In this document: positions 8,977 to 16,997 of the stretch, in pieces | How positions within the stretch are numbered: position 1 is the first letter of the stretch | Layout: the number at the start of each line of letters is the position of its first letter | Origin: Flavobacterium lipolyticum | Lineage (GTDB): Bacteria > Bacteroidota > Bacteroidia > Flavobacteriales > Flavobacteriaceae | Direction: 5' to 3' | NCBI RefSeq assembly: GCF_020905335.1 | Contig: NZ_JAJJMN010000001.1 | Location: 310,001 to 374,000 of the forward strand | Length of the DNA stretch: 64,000 nucleotides | Translations under genes and position numbers: made by a program | Notes under the pieces: model-generated | Seen by the model: the letters and a program-made list of their open reading frames with translations, nothing else | Database searches by the model: none | Told to the model about the DNA's origin: nothing

Positions 8977-9047
8977 CAAAAAAATCGCAATAATCTAAAC
9001 TTAGATCATTGCGATTTTTTGTTTATAAGAACTTTTCGAAGAGCGGG
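8973..9047 (+). repeat. Direct repeat, left copy (attachment-site-like)
   Basis: This 75-bp segment spans the last bases of ssrA, its terminator and 27 bp beyond. It recurs at 12550-12624 with a single G/A difference. Together the two copies bracket the Septu-like gene pair and fit left and right attachment-site boundaries. Confidence 0.9.
8979..9020 (+). terminator. ssrA terminator
   Basis: A long hairpin (AATCGCAAT stem extended by ATCTAA/TTAGAT) is followed by a T run directly after the tmRNA 3' end. Confidence 0.88.
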
Positions 9048-9184
9048 TTTAATAAATTCTAATCGGTATTTTTCTTCTTCCTCCTCAAAAACAATTCTAA
9101 AATAACTATTCCTTCTTCTTCAGTCTTAAAAGTTTTTAATCCAAATTACATGACCTGAATGCTTTCTTTTAATGAAAAATTTAA

Positions 9185-10258
9185 TTAATCTGCCAATCCA
9201 ATTATATTATCTACATCAATTCCTTTAATTACATCTCGGTAAAGCTTACTTCTATCCCCTTTTAAAATTAGTTTTTTATACATTACTCCAGGATTTGGAT
9301 CAGTAAAGTATTTTACAAAAAGCTCCCTCTCTCTATTGTTATTGATTGTCCTGTGGTAATTTTGATAATGCCTTATCATCGTTTTAACGCTACCTACTCT
9401 ATTTTTATACCTATTTAATAAATTAAAGTCCATAATGTTTTCAAAATCATTAGTCGTTTTCTTGTTTATTAAAATTTCATAATTATCAATACCTAAAAGG
9501 ACCGTAGAAGAAAACTGAAACATATAACAATCATCGAAAGATGTTTGATAAGGATGAATATGAGTCGTAGTACTAAACGTTTTATCTAATTTTTCTTTTG
9601 AATTACAGATACTACAGCTCGGTATTAAATTATAAAATGACAGGGCAAAAAACGGATTCTGTGACTTTGGGTAAAAATGATCAAGATCGAAATAAGCAAT
9701 GTTTTGCGGTACTGTTCCTTTTGCTGCGTTTTTCTTCACAATTTCAACGGTTCTGTCATTACAATATGGACAAGAACTCAGTAGAAACCCCATATCTAAA
9801 TACATTTTAACACAATATTCTGAGCTTCTAAATTTTTTATAATCAAACAATTTATCTGATAAAAGAGCGCCAAATGGAGTCTGTGAAATCTTTTTACCCT
9901 TTCTGATAAATATATCAGATTCAAAAAGAACACCTAATATTTCTGTTCGCAAAAGATTAAAATCAGAAGGCGGGCAAAAAATTAATTGCTTTAAAAACTT
10001 ATATTTATATTTTTTCAAAAGCATGAAAAACTTTTTATGTCTCTGCGCTGTTGTTTTTGAACCATTAGCAAAATCTCTTACATAATTTGCTGAATCGCAA
10101 TTAGCATATAGGTTCTTGCACTTATACACTAATGCCCCTCTTGCATAATCATTCTTTTTTTTTGTTCTTGGATTTAAATAATTCCAGTAATTTTCTGCTA
10201 ATGATGATAAATACAAATCCGAGTCTGGTTTATCAATATGATCCTGTAACTTAATCAT
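9185..10258 (-). CDS. HNH endonuclease, PtuB-like (Septu defence component)
   Basis: This 357-residue protein is the probable nuclease effector of a Septu-type anti-phage pair. The HNH/beta-beta-alpha-metal core is clear: zinc-knuckle cysteines CPYC (163, 166) and CSIC (215, 218), the catalytic DLDHFYPKS (Asp191-His194) and the HNH asparagine region LSFYNLIPSC near residue 210. The order C-x2-C, DxDHxxPKS, LxxYNLxPxCxxCN is what I know from PtuB and related HNH proteins paired with ABC-like ATPases. Its start overlaps the ATPase stop by 8 bp, so the two are co-translated. The N-terminal 150 residues are Lys/Tyr-rich with no recognised domain. Known PtuAB complexes degrade nucleic acid on infection; that this copy does so is inference. 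Confidence 0.82.
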   Translation of the reverse strand: MIKLQDHIDKPDSDLYLSSLAENYWNYLNPRTKKKNDYARGALVYKCKNLYANCDSANYVRDFANGSKTTAQRHKKFFMLLKKYKYKFLKQLIFCPPSDFNLLRTEILGVLFESDIFIRKGKKISQTPFGALLSDKLFDYKKFRSSEYCVKMYLDMGFLLSSCPYCNDRTVEIVKKNAAKGTVPQNIAYFDLDHFYPKSQNPFFALSFYNLIPSCSICNSKEKLDKTFSTTTHIHPYQTSFDDCYMFQFSSTVLLGIDNYEILINKKTTNDFENIMDFNLLNRYKNRVGSVKTMIRHYQNYHRTINNNRERELFVKYFTDPNPGVMYKKLILKGDRSKLYRDVIKGIDVDNIIGLAD

Positions 10259-11954
10259 TTCTGTTTAATAAAGAGTTAATTCTATATTTTATAATATCAT
10301 CACCAAGAATATTAGTCAATTTGACAAGTTCTTTTTTTTCTTCAATGGTATATTTATCCAATTCAACTTTTTCTATAAGATATTTGATTTTATCATATGC
10401 AAAATCGCTCGTACGGCGATTCCCTAAAAAGAATGGTTCAGAATATAAATCATACAAATTCCCTCCAAATGTATTTATAGCTAAATTTATACCGTCAAAA
10501 GAACTACTTTCACTTTTTTCGTTATTTAATATCGTAATATTTTGTTTAGGAAGATCTGAAAGCAAAAATGGTGAATGTGAAGTCAGAATTAGCTGAATAC
10601 TTCCGCTATATATCGTCGGAAGCACAGACAACAGTTTATCAAAAAATTCAATCTGCCATCTTGGGTGAAGATAAAGATCACCTTCATCAATACAAAGTAG
10701 TAAATTCGGAGTTCTGGTCAATCTTAATTCATTATGAATTGATGAAAAAAGATTCAAATATGCTTTGTGTCCTGAACTTATACCCAACCAATTAATATCC
10801 AAAAAACTACAATCTTCAAAAAGTGAAATAAATTGATTAACAAAAGAGTTGGTAAAATCAGACTTATAATTAAATATGAAATTTTCAGTATTTCTTCCTC
10901 GTATTCCCTCTGCAGAATAACTCAGTTCTAATTCAGAGATTTGATATTTCAATTCCCTAATAAAGTAAATTTGCTTTCGAATAAGATCCAATCTATTATA
11001 TAGTTCTTTAGAAGAGTGCTCCGTTGGTACAAAATTTTCACCATATCCATATCTTTCAACCTGTTTCTCGATAAAGTTCAATAATATATCACTGACTTCA
11101 TCGGTACTAAAACCATATAATTTGTCATCTGAAAAAATTGAGCCTAGTTCTTTGGAAAATTCACCATCACTGTCGAATCGTATAATTGTTTCTCTTGAAA
11201 GCTTGGGGTAAATTTCTAAAAAGAATCCATACTTTAGTAAGATTACGAATTTCGAAGATTCTTTTAAATCCCTAGTTCTATCCTTAAAAAATCTTCTAAG
11301 ACCTGAAAAATTAGTTTTTCGATTCCATTTATCTGATATGGATGCTAATTTATTACTCCAAACTTTATTTGTAATCTGGACATTAGTAGGTATTTCTATA
11401 TTCAAGGTTCTAAATATCTTCGAATTGATAAACTTGACTTGTTTACCAAAATCATAAGTTTTAGCAATACCAAATGATCTTGACCTATTATTAACCGATA
11501 TGTCAACAATTTCTTTATCAAAATTGTTCCTTCTATCATCATAAACATTTGAAAAAAATACCACTTTTAGCGGATTAATGGCACCTTCGTATTTTTCAAA
11601 TTTCATTTTGAAGCCTACTTCAGGAATTTCATTATTATAAAGATTATAATAACAAGTATATCCCCCATCAACTTTTAATATAATAATAAATTCCGTTTTT
11701 AAGGATGTTTTGCTCCCTTTAAGACATTTACATATAAGTTCAAGAGCATTACTTTTTCCAGTACCATTTTTCCCAATTATTCCCGTTACATCGGTAATAT
11801 CTTTCCCAAAAAAATTTTTAGGTAATGCCTCCACCCTTTCATGTAAAATAACATTATCTTCTGCCTGATACTTAAACTTAATATCATTCGCTAAATTAAG
11901 ACCTAGGTTATTAAAATTCCTAAACTCTTTTACCCACACAAAACAAATTTTCAT
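10251..11954 (-). CDS. ABC/OLD-type AAA ATPase, PtuA-like (Septu defence component)
   Basis: From the ATG at 11954 the protein has 567 residues. I prefer this start because MKICFVWVKEFRNFNNLGLNL is the usual first strand of these ATPases. A start 26 codons upstream (12032) adds residues with no conserved look. The Walker A motif is GKNGTGKS (residues 61-68), a signature-like WLGISSGHK lies in the C-terminal half, Walker B is LLLCIDEGDLYLHP, and the H-loop region is LTSHSPFLLSDLP. Thus both halves of an SMC/OLD-like ATPase head are present, without a C-terminal TOPRIM nuclease. The nuclease is supplied by the next gene. No reverse transcriptase gene is nearby, so this is a plain Septu layout rather than a retron-linked one. 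Confidence 0.82.
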   Translation of the reverse strand: MKICFVWVKEFRNFNNLGLNLANDIKFKYQAEDNVILHERVEALPKNFFGKDITDVTGIIGKNGTGKSNALELICKCLKGSKTSLKTEFIIILKVDGGYTCYYNLYNNEIPEVGFKMKFEKYEGAINPLKVVFFSNVYDDRRNNFDKEIVDISVNNRSRSFGIAKTYDFGKQVKFINSKIFRTLNIEIPTNVQITNKVWSNKLASISDKWNRKTNFSGLRRFFKDRTRDLKESSKFVILLKYGFFLEIYPKLSRETIIRFDSDGEFSKELGSIFSDDKLYGFSTDEVSDILLNFIEKQVERYGYGENFVPTEHSSKELYNRLDLIRKQIYFIRELKYQISELELSYSAEGIRGRNTENFIFNYKSDFTNSFVNQFISLFEDCSFLDINWLGISSGHKAYLNLFSSIHNELRLTRTPNLLLCIDEGDLYLHPRWQIEFFDKLLSVLPTIYSGSIQLILTSHSPFLLSDLPKQNITILNNEKSESSSFDGINLAINTFGGNLYDLYSEPFFLGNRRTSDFAYDKIKYLIEKVELDKYTIEEKKELVKLTNILGDDIIKYRINSLLNRND

Positions 11955-12549
11955 ACATAAATAATTTTGAATGAAATTTAATGAATTTAATCCTACCAAT
12001 ACAGGTATAATTACCTGTTTTCTCGAATGCACTAAACTTAAAATGCTTTTTTAGTTTTTTCTGATTCAAATTCTTAAAAAATCAATATTAAAAGCCCGTT
12101 GTATTGAATGTTCTAGCTTTTTAACATAGATTGATATTGCATCTTATAACGCTAGTAATCTTCAGGTGCACTTAGATATTTGAGTTAAAGATTGTTTATT
12201 CAATTGATCATCCCGTTTCTCTAAATTGCATTGGCAAAAAAAATCTATACTATCAAATATAAATTCTCCCTCAGTTCTTTCTAACTCTTTATTTGTCATT
12301 AATTGGGAAATGAAATACATAGAAAAGTGTCCAACTGTCGAACACTCTGATATATTTTTTATACAAATATTTCACTTAAAAAAAATCAGATTTTTAAAGA
12401 ATGGCATCAAAAAAGAAAAACATTAATAAACTCCAACAAATTACTAAGTCAGCTAAAAAACTTTTAAAACACAAGGTTTCATGGCTTTTTTCCAAGCTTA
12501 TCTATAAACATTAAAATAGGAATTAGGTGTTCGATTGTAATCCCATCAA
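11955..12549. other. Largely gene-free end of the ssrA-linked cassette
   Basis: About 600 bp upstream of the ATPase contain no convincing gene beyond one tiny frame (12401-12514). The stretch is AT-rich and presumably holds the promoter of the ATPase-nuclease pair. Its far end (GTTCGATT at about 12529) looks like a decayed T-arm of tmRNA just before the right direct repeat. No integrase or recombinase fragment is recognisable. Confidence 0.5.
12401..12514 (+). CDS. Tiny basic ORF of unknown status
   Basis: ATG 12401 opens a 37-residue frame, MASKKKNINKLQQITKSAKK and onward, rich in lysine, ending with HKVSWLFSKLIYKH. It could be a decayed gene end, a small basic peptide gene or chance. It lies inside the ssrA-linked cassette close to the right boundary. 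I see no homology. Confidence 0.2.
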   Translation: MASKKKNINKLQQITKSAKKLLKHKVSWLFSKLIYKH

Positions 12550-12624
12550 GTCCACAAAAAAATCGCAATAATCTAAACTTAGATCATTGCGATTTTTTAT
12601 TTATAAGAACTTTTCGAAGAGCGG
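12550..12624 (+). repeat. Direct repeat, right copy (attachment-site-like)
   Basis: This is the second copy of the ssrA-end/terminator segment found at 8973-9047, differing at one base. The sequence just before it is a degenerate tmRNA 3' end (the GTTCGATT T-loop is kept, the acceptor strand is changed), as expected for a displaced end after integration. Confidence 0.9.
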
Positions 12625-12634
12625 GAGTAGTTTT

Positions 12635-12913
12635 TCATGAGAACACTTTGGAGAACTGGACAAATCTTTTTTGCAATCCATGTAATAAATTTTTCTTGAA
12701 AAAGTTTACGTCTTTAATCTTATCATTTGTATAATATGTTATAAACCTTCCTTTTTTATCACCATGATTATATTCACCTTCAAATATTAATTGTTTGGTT
12801 TCATTATCAAACACTCGCCAATATCCCTGCTTATGACCCTTTTTGTCATATGTTTGTGCATTTGAGAAATGGAAGAAAAAACAAAACAACAGTAGTAAGT
12901 ACAGTCTACTCAT
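12635..12913 (-). CDS. Small secreted MORN-like protein, probably 3'-truncated
   Basis: This 92-residue precursor has a signal peptide (MSRLYLLLLFCFFFHFSNAQ) followed by two or three MORN/YwqK-like repeats (KGHKQGYWRVF, FEGEYNHGDKKGRFITYY, NLLHGLQKRF). Proteins with such repeats usually continue for many more copies. Here the frame stops 11 bp from the right direct repeat of the ssrA-linked cassette, so the 3' part may have been lost there. It overlaps the next upstream gene by 4 bp (12910-12913), so the two are co-transcribed. Function is unknown; MORN repeats are structural. Confidence 0.6.
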   Translation of the reverse strand: MSRLYLLLLFCFFFHFSNAQTYDKKGHKQGYWRVFDNETKQLIFEGEYNHGDKKGRFITYYTNDKIKDVNFFKKNLLHGLQKRFVQFSKVFS

Positions 12914-13362
12914 CGTATAATATCTAAAAAATCTAAGATATTGCCTAAATTAAAAAAAGAGCTTTTCTTTGATTTTTCAAACAAATGTTCTCCTATTAAC
13001 ATTTTTATCTCATTTTTACTGGTACCTAGATCCAAATGATAGATCTCTTTTTGTCTGGATTGAATTTTTATCAATCCGTTTTCAAGTTCCGTAAATGATA
13101 AAAGCTCTTTTTGAGCTTGAAAAACCAATCTGTTTTCATAATTAAATAGTCTAATCATGTTTTCATCAATTTCTAATTCTGTAATTTTATTTTTATTTTT
13201 TAAATAAATCTTATACGCTTTATAAAAGAAAAATAGTGAAAAAATAAAACTTAAAATCTTATACCCCTTAAAGGAGGCAAGAATTGCTAAAAATAGAAGA
13301 ACAACTGCTACAAAATATTGCAATGAAGAAATATTAGTTGAAACTTTATAACGATTTATCAT
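12910..13362 (-). CDS. Membrane protein of unknown function
   Basis: This 150-residue protein has two closely spaced hydrophobic helices near the N-terminus (about residues 12-50, YFVAVVLLFLAILASF and ILSFIFSLFFFYKAY). A soluble C-terminal domain of about 95 residues follows, with several beta-strand-like segments (ITELEIDENMIRLFNYENRLVF). It resembles small PH-like or bPH2-type membrane proteins in general layout, but I cannot show that. It is transcribed just before the MORN-like gene, overlapping it by 4 bp. The upstream 200 bp carry paired inverted repeats. Confidence 0.6.
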   Translation of the reverse strand: MINRYKVSTNISSLQYFVAVVLLFLAILASFKGYKILSFIFSLFFFYKAYKIYLKNKNKITELEIDENMIRLFNYENRLVFQAQKELLSFTELENGLIKIQSRQKEIYHLDLGTSKNEIKMLIGEHLFEKSKKSSFFNLGNILDFLDIIR

Positions 13363-13525
13363 AGTTTATTTGGGTTTAATCATTTTTTTTTACCTCTTCG
13401 AAGGTATTAGAATTTTCTTTATTATCAATAATGTTTTCAAAGGGAACATCAATTTCTTGAGCTTGACATATCATATCACCTTTAACATTTGAAGCTCCGC
13501 TCTCCGAAATCTTCTTCTTTACGCT

Positions 13526-13745
13526 GCGCAAATGTCTCTGACTTTGCGCCATTTTAAACAAGTATAATTTAAAAACAGAAACTTCATAAAGTCTCTGACT
13601 TTAAAAATAACTTTCTTAGAATATTTTCCTGAATGCAAAAAAATCCACGACAATAAATAAGAACTAAACGTAAAAGGTGGGGAGACTTTTATCCCGTTTA
13701 TAATTTCTAAGGAACAAAAAAGTGCAAAGTCAGAGACATTTGCAC
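13526..13745. repeat. Pair of inverted 24-bp quasi-palindromes
   Basis: A 24-bp sequence at 13526-13549 recurs in inverted orientation at 13722-13745 with two differences, and each copy is itself nearly palindromic (GCAAA...TTTGC arms). The pair encloses about 170 bp without a convincing gene. It could be ends of a miniature element or protein-binding sites. A 59-residue frame on the minus strand (13376-13552) starts inside the first copy, so I do not count it as a gene. Confidence 0.65.
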
Positions 13746-13782
13746 AGCTTTTTAGGAGAACACATGAAAGAATAAGAATATC

Positions 13783-14361
13783 TTATTTTAACAACATCCT
13801 TTCGGTAATGGTTTTATTGGAGAGCGCCTCAATTCCGGTCACCTCGGCATACTTTACATTGGGTAACCAGAAAGAACCTCCTTCAATGCGCACAAATATT
13901 TTTTCTACCTGTATTTTTTTCTGATTTACATTTGCAAAAACATGGTATTTTTGATCCGCCTCTATCTTTTTCAAGGTTAAGGCCAATTTTTTATACGATA
14001 CAAATTTAAACTCAAACTCTTCATTTTCGAGAGTTTTAGTTTCTATTCCGTAGGCAAATTTGCGTTGTAAATAATTGAAATCTTTTTTTTCTCCTTTCTC
14101 AGCATATCGAATCCAATACGCTTTTATAGGATTGCTTTTGTTTATTTTTCCATTTTCCTGGTAGTTTATGGTATAAATAGCGGTGTTTATATTGGGATCT
14201 CGCTGAATATAGAATAGCATATTATCTATATTCTTAGGCGTTGGGAAATTTAATGGCGATGGATTTTTGGATTGTGCCGATAGATTTCCTGAAATTATAG
14301 GTACTAAGATCGCTATAACGATCAGTGATTTTGTAAAATCTTTAAAGGATAATCTGTTCAT
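13783..14361 (-). CDS. DUF4833-family secreted protein
   Basis: This is a 192-residue precursor with an N-terminal hydrophobic signal (about residues 12-30, ending near LSAQ). The mature part begins NIDNMLFYIQRDPNINTAIYTINYQ, the pattern I associate with the DUF4833 family of Bacteroidota (an N-terminal LFYIQR motif, then KAYWIRYAEKG and a C-terminal EGGSFWLPNVKYAEVTG). The family has no established function. It lies 3' of the GtrA/phosphatidyltransferase operon on the same strand, but 325 bp away, so it is probably transcribed separately. Confidence 0.75.
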   Translation of the reverse strand: MNRLSFKDFTKSLIVIAILVPIISGNLSAQSKNPSPLNFPTPKNIDNMLFYIQRDPNINTAIYTINYQENGKINKSNPIKAYWIRYAEKGEKKDFNYLQRKFAYGIETKTLENEEFEFKFVSYKKLALTLKKIEADQKYHVFANVNQKKIQVEKIFVRIEGGSFWLPNVKYAEVTGIEALSNKTITERMLLK

Positions 14362-14686
14362 AAACTAAATTTTATATAACCTATTGGTTTCTTTTATTTT
14401 AACACACTTCGACTCCGCTCAGTACAGGCTAGAAACATAGAATTAGGACGCTTAAAAAAGGCGTTTCACTTGTTTAAAAGAAACATAGATGATTATGTGT
14501 GAAACAAGTTTCTTTTTGTCTTCTTCTATTACATATATCCCGGTGCATCGGGACTATGCGTTGAATATTTTTCACGCAGATTTTGCAGATTTTGCAGATT
14601 TTCAAATCTCTCCATTCTGTTAATCTGTGGCTATTTTTTCAACACATAGAAAAAACACGAATTACAACAAACTGGCTATTTCTCTA
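14362..14686. other. Gene-free gap with repeat debris
   Basis: The stretch holds CTTCGACTCCGCTCAGT-type sequence (about 14407), three tandem GCAGATTTT words (about 14577-14606) and an AATCTGTGGC word. A related pattern (GCAGATTTT and AATCTGTAGC) recurs near 23535-23585. I read these as remnants of dispersed intergenic repeats. I see no gene. Confidence 0.4.
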
Positions 14687-15118
14687 TTAATTTGATTCGA
14701 CTACGTTCTGTTTTTTGTTTGCTCTAAAAACCCAATACTTAATCAGTGGGTAATTAAATCCATAAGAGACAAAACTATCTGTGATTAATCTTCCAATTCT
14801 ATAATCGATCTGAAATACTTTCTGAAAAATAAGGGTACCAAATGATTTTAAGGAAATGCTTCCTAATACCACTAAGGCAAATTTAAAAAGCTGGCTGTTG
14901 ATGTGGCTGCTATAACCCGATTGATTTTTAAACACCCAGATTCTATTGATGCTGAAATTAATAACTGCACCAACGGTCCCGGAAATTAGAATAGAAAAGG
15001 CAAAATGCAATTGAAATACTTCTGTTAATAAAATCATCAGACCATAATCGGTAATACCGCCTAAAAATGCCGCGACTTGTGCTTGCAGAAAAGTAAAAAC
15101 AGCTTTTTTACTGAACAT
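14687..15118 (-). CDS. GtrA-family membrane protein
   Basis: This is a 143-residue integral membrane protein with four predicted helices (around residues 8-30, 37-58, 72-95 and 105-125). It has typical GtrA features: an early FGGITDYG-like segment (here AAFLGGITDYGLMILL), NFSINRIWVFKN between helices 2 and 3, and a C-terminal NYPLIKYWVF. GtrA proteins are thought to move lipid-linked sugars or act with polyprenyl-linked glycan synthesis. It overlaps the upstream phosphatidyltransferase gene by 11 bp, so the two are translationally coupled and probably act on the same lipid or glycolipid. Confidence 0.85.
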   Translation of the reverse strand: MFSKKAVFTFLQAQVAAFLGGITDYGLMILLTEVFQLHFAFSILISGTVGAVINFSINRIWVFKNQSGYSSHINSQLFKFALVVLGSISLKSFGTLIFQKVFQIDYRIGRLITDSFVSYGFNYPLIKYWVFRANKKQNVVESN

Positions 15119-15806
15119 ATCGGTCCTGGTTTTTATCTCTTAAATCACCCAGTTTTAAAAGCCTTACACTATCTATCGTATTAATTACAAACAATACAAT
15201 AGTTATCAAGCCCGCCAAATAGGTGATTGATCCATGAAATAAAATTTCTATAATTAAAATTAAAGCAATAATAAATCGAAGCTCAGTTGGACCAACAAAA
15301 CCGGAATCGATACTGTATTCATTTGTAATTTTGTAACGTAACTGACTGATGATGATAGACCAGCCATACAATGCCACAAAAGCAAAGGCTACTATTTGTG
15401 TACCATTTTTAGCATAGATGTAGTAGCCAAAACCTACAAGTACAATACCAATCCAATCGGCAATAATATCGAGTGCAAAACCGTACCAACGGCGTGGAAT
15501 ATTTCTATAATAAGCCAATCTTCCGTCTAAAGAATCGCCTAACCAATTTATAATCAATCCAATAATAGCCAAAAGTAAATACCAATCGGTGACGTAAGCC
15601 CCTAAAACAAAGGCTAAAAAAATCAATCCCGAACCAAGTGTACCAATTAAAGTGAGTACGTTTGGCGAAATGAATTCAGGTACCTTTGGAAGTAAAAACA
15701 CAATCGTTAACTGTTCTGCTCTTTTTAAAATATTAGTCCGCTTACGGTCTGAAAATGCTCTTTGTACAATTGCACTATACTCTTCAGTCTGTGTTTCTTT
15801 TCCCAT
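15108..15806 (-). CDS. CDP-alcohol phosphatidyltransferase-family membrane enzyme
   Basis: This is a 232-residue membrane protein. The family motif DG-x2-A-R-x8-G-x3-D-x3-D is recognisable: GDSLDGRLAYYRNIPRRWYGFALDIIADW, with the aspartates that bind metal and CDP-alcohol. Five or six hydrophobic helices surround it. Enzymes of this type join a CDP-activated lipid to an alcohol (inositol, glycerophosphate, serine) or the reverse; the alcohol here is unknown. The ATG overlaps the stop of a 50-residue upstream frame as TAATG, and its own 3' end overlaps the GtrA gene. The cluster with PhyH and GtrA suggests an unusual membrane lipid or glycolipid. Confidence 0.85.
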   Translation of the reverse strand: MGKETQTEEYSAIVQRAFSDRKRTNILKRAEQLTIVFLLPKVPEFISPNVLTLIGTLGSGLIFLAFVLGAYVTDWYLLLAIIGLIINWLGDSLDGRLAYYRNIPRRWYGFALDIIADWIGIVLVGFGYYIYAKNGTQIVAFAFVALYGWSIIISQLRYKITNEYSIDSGFVGPTELRFIIALILIIEILFHGSITYLAGLITIVLFVINTIDSVRLLKLGDLRDKNQDRYVQ

Positions 15807-15958
15807 TAATAACGCAATATTTGTAAGCCTGAGAGTATCGCTAATTCCAGTTTAACCATTTTTAACTTTATTTTCCTTGGCGTATTTTTTAAAAAATCGG
15901 CAGTTCTTTTTAGCTTACCTGATCTAACCAGATAACTAAATGCGAGGACAAATAGCAT
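15806..15958 (-). CDS. Small peptide gene coupled between PhyH and phosphatidyltransferase genes
   Basis: This 50-codon frame fills the apparent gap between two operon genes exactly. Its ATG (15958) comes one base after the PhyH stop (TAATATG), and its own TAA shares a base with the ATG of the phosphatidyltransferase (TAATG). The peptide begins MLFVLAFSYLVRSGKLKRTADF and is basic and partly hydrophobic, with a second hydrophobic patch near the end (LELAILSGLQIL). The perfect fit and the two tight junctions are the main evidence that it is translated. I know no family. It may be a small membrane subunit or merely a coupling leader. Confidence 0.6.
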   Translation of the reverse strand: MLFVLAFSYLVRSGKLKRTADFLKNTPRKIKLKMVKLELAILSGLQILRY

Positions 15959-15959
15959 A

Positions 15960-16766
15960 TTACTTAACAATTCCCGCAAAACGTTGATAAAAAACCGTTG
16001 GGCTATTCTCGTTTTTAGGAGCGTATTTTCCTGCTATTATTGGAACATAAATAACTCTCCTTCTACTCTCTTCGCCACGGATAGAGGATTCTGCCACTCT
16101 GTGCCACAAACGGCCATCGTGAATGGTTAAATCTCCTGCCTCCGGAATGATGGAAACTTCCTCTGAATCGGCATTATGATCTAAAAAGTATTTTTTACGA
16201 AAAAGCATTTGGTAAATACTTTGCTTGTGAGTGCCCGGAATGATTTTAAGACCTCCATTTTCGGGTTTCAAAGTACTTAAGTGAATCCCCACATTTAACA
16301 TCGGGTTTAATTTTGCACCATAAAAAATATCTCTCAAACCATCTGTATGCCAGCCCATTTTAGTAAACTTACTTTCCGGCCCATTGATATAATGATTGAA
16401 AACCATTCCGTCTTTTTCTTCAGTGCCTAATCTTGCACCCTCGCCTGCCAATTGCAATAAACTATCAAATCTTGGATCCAATAAAAGACCTCTTAAGGTT
16501 TGGTGATGCTGATTGATAAAAGCAAAACGCTGCACAATAGGAGAACCATCTAAATCTTTTCCGTATTTAATTGGAACGCCATTTACCTTTTTAAGGTCAT
16601 TGTCAATCCATTTTTGCTGTACTTGTTTTGAGGCATCAATGATTGATGAAACCGTTTCCGGATTTATAAATTTTTTGAAATGGATAAAGCCATATTCGTT
16701 GAAAAAGTCAATTTGCTCATCTGTTAATTGCTCAGTAAGGGTAAAAGTTTTATAAGAAGATACCAT
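15960..16766 (-). CDS. Phytanoyl-CoA dioxygenase (PhyH)-family Fe(II)/2-oxoglutarate oxygenase
   Basis: This is a 268-residue cytoplasmic protein. The iron-binding HxD motif is in GWHTDGLRD, and the distal histidine is in the DGRLWHRVAESS segment. An arginine for 2-oxoglutarate follows in ESRRRVIYVP. The N-terminal TDEQIDFFNEYGFIHFKKFI is the usual opening of PhyH-family proteins. These enzymes hydroxylate diverse small molecules or lipids, so the substrate cannot be read from sequence. It is the first gene of a coupled minus-strand operon with a small peptide, a CDP-alcohol phosphatidyltransferase and a GtrA protein, which favours hydroxylation of a lipid or its headgroup (inference). Confidence 0.85.
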   Translation of the reverse strand: MVSSYKTFTLTEQLTDEQIDFFNEYGFIHFKKFINPETVSSIIDASKQVQQKWIDNDLKKVNGVPIKYGKDLDGSPIVQRFAFINQHHQTLRGLLLDPRFDSLLQLAGEGARLGTEEKDGMVFNHYINGPESKFTKMGWHTDGLRDIFYGAKLNPMLNVGIHLSTLKPENGGLKIIPGTHKQSIYQMLFRKKYFLDHNADSEEVSIIPEAGDLTIHDGRLWHRVAESSIRGEESRRRVIYVPIIAGKYAPKNENSPTVFYQRFAGIVK

Positions 16767-16997
16767 AATAAATATATTTAATAAATGAAATAATAGTGTT
16801 TGTAATTTTATCTAAAAGATTAGCGACAGCAACAACAGCGACACATTCGCATGTTGTTTACTTGCATTCGTTCTTTCGGAAAACTAAACATATTTCTTTT
16901 ATTAGACATATTCTATAGAATTAGTAGATATTAAAACGAAGGTAATAATAATTTATCTTTTGCAAAGCATATTTTCTTACTTTTTTTTGAAAAAAAA

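Noticed and set aside
9185..12032. Retron-type defence system
   Set aside because: The ATPase-HNH pair occurs in some retrons, but no reverse transcriptase or msr/msd-like RNA is visible.
12226..12426. 66-codon plus-strand frame in the cassette end
   Set aside because: AT-rich, no recognisable features, inside a decayed stretch.
13376..13552. 59-codon minus-strand frame beginning MAQSQRHLRSVKK
   Set aside because: Its start lies within one of the inverted quasi-palindromes; it probably reads a repeat by chance.
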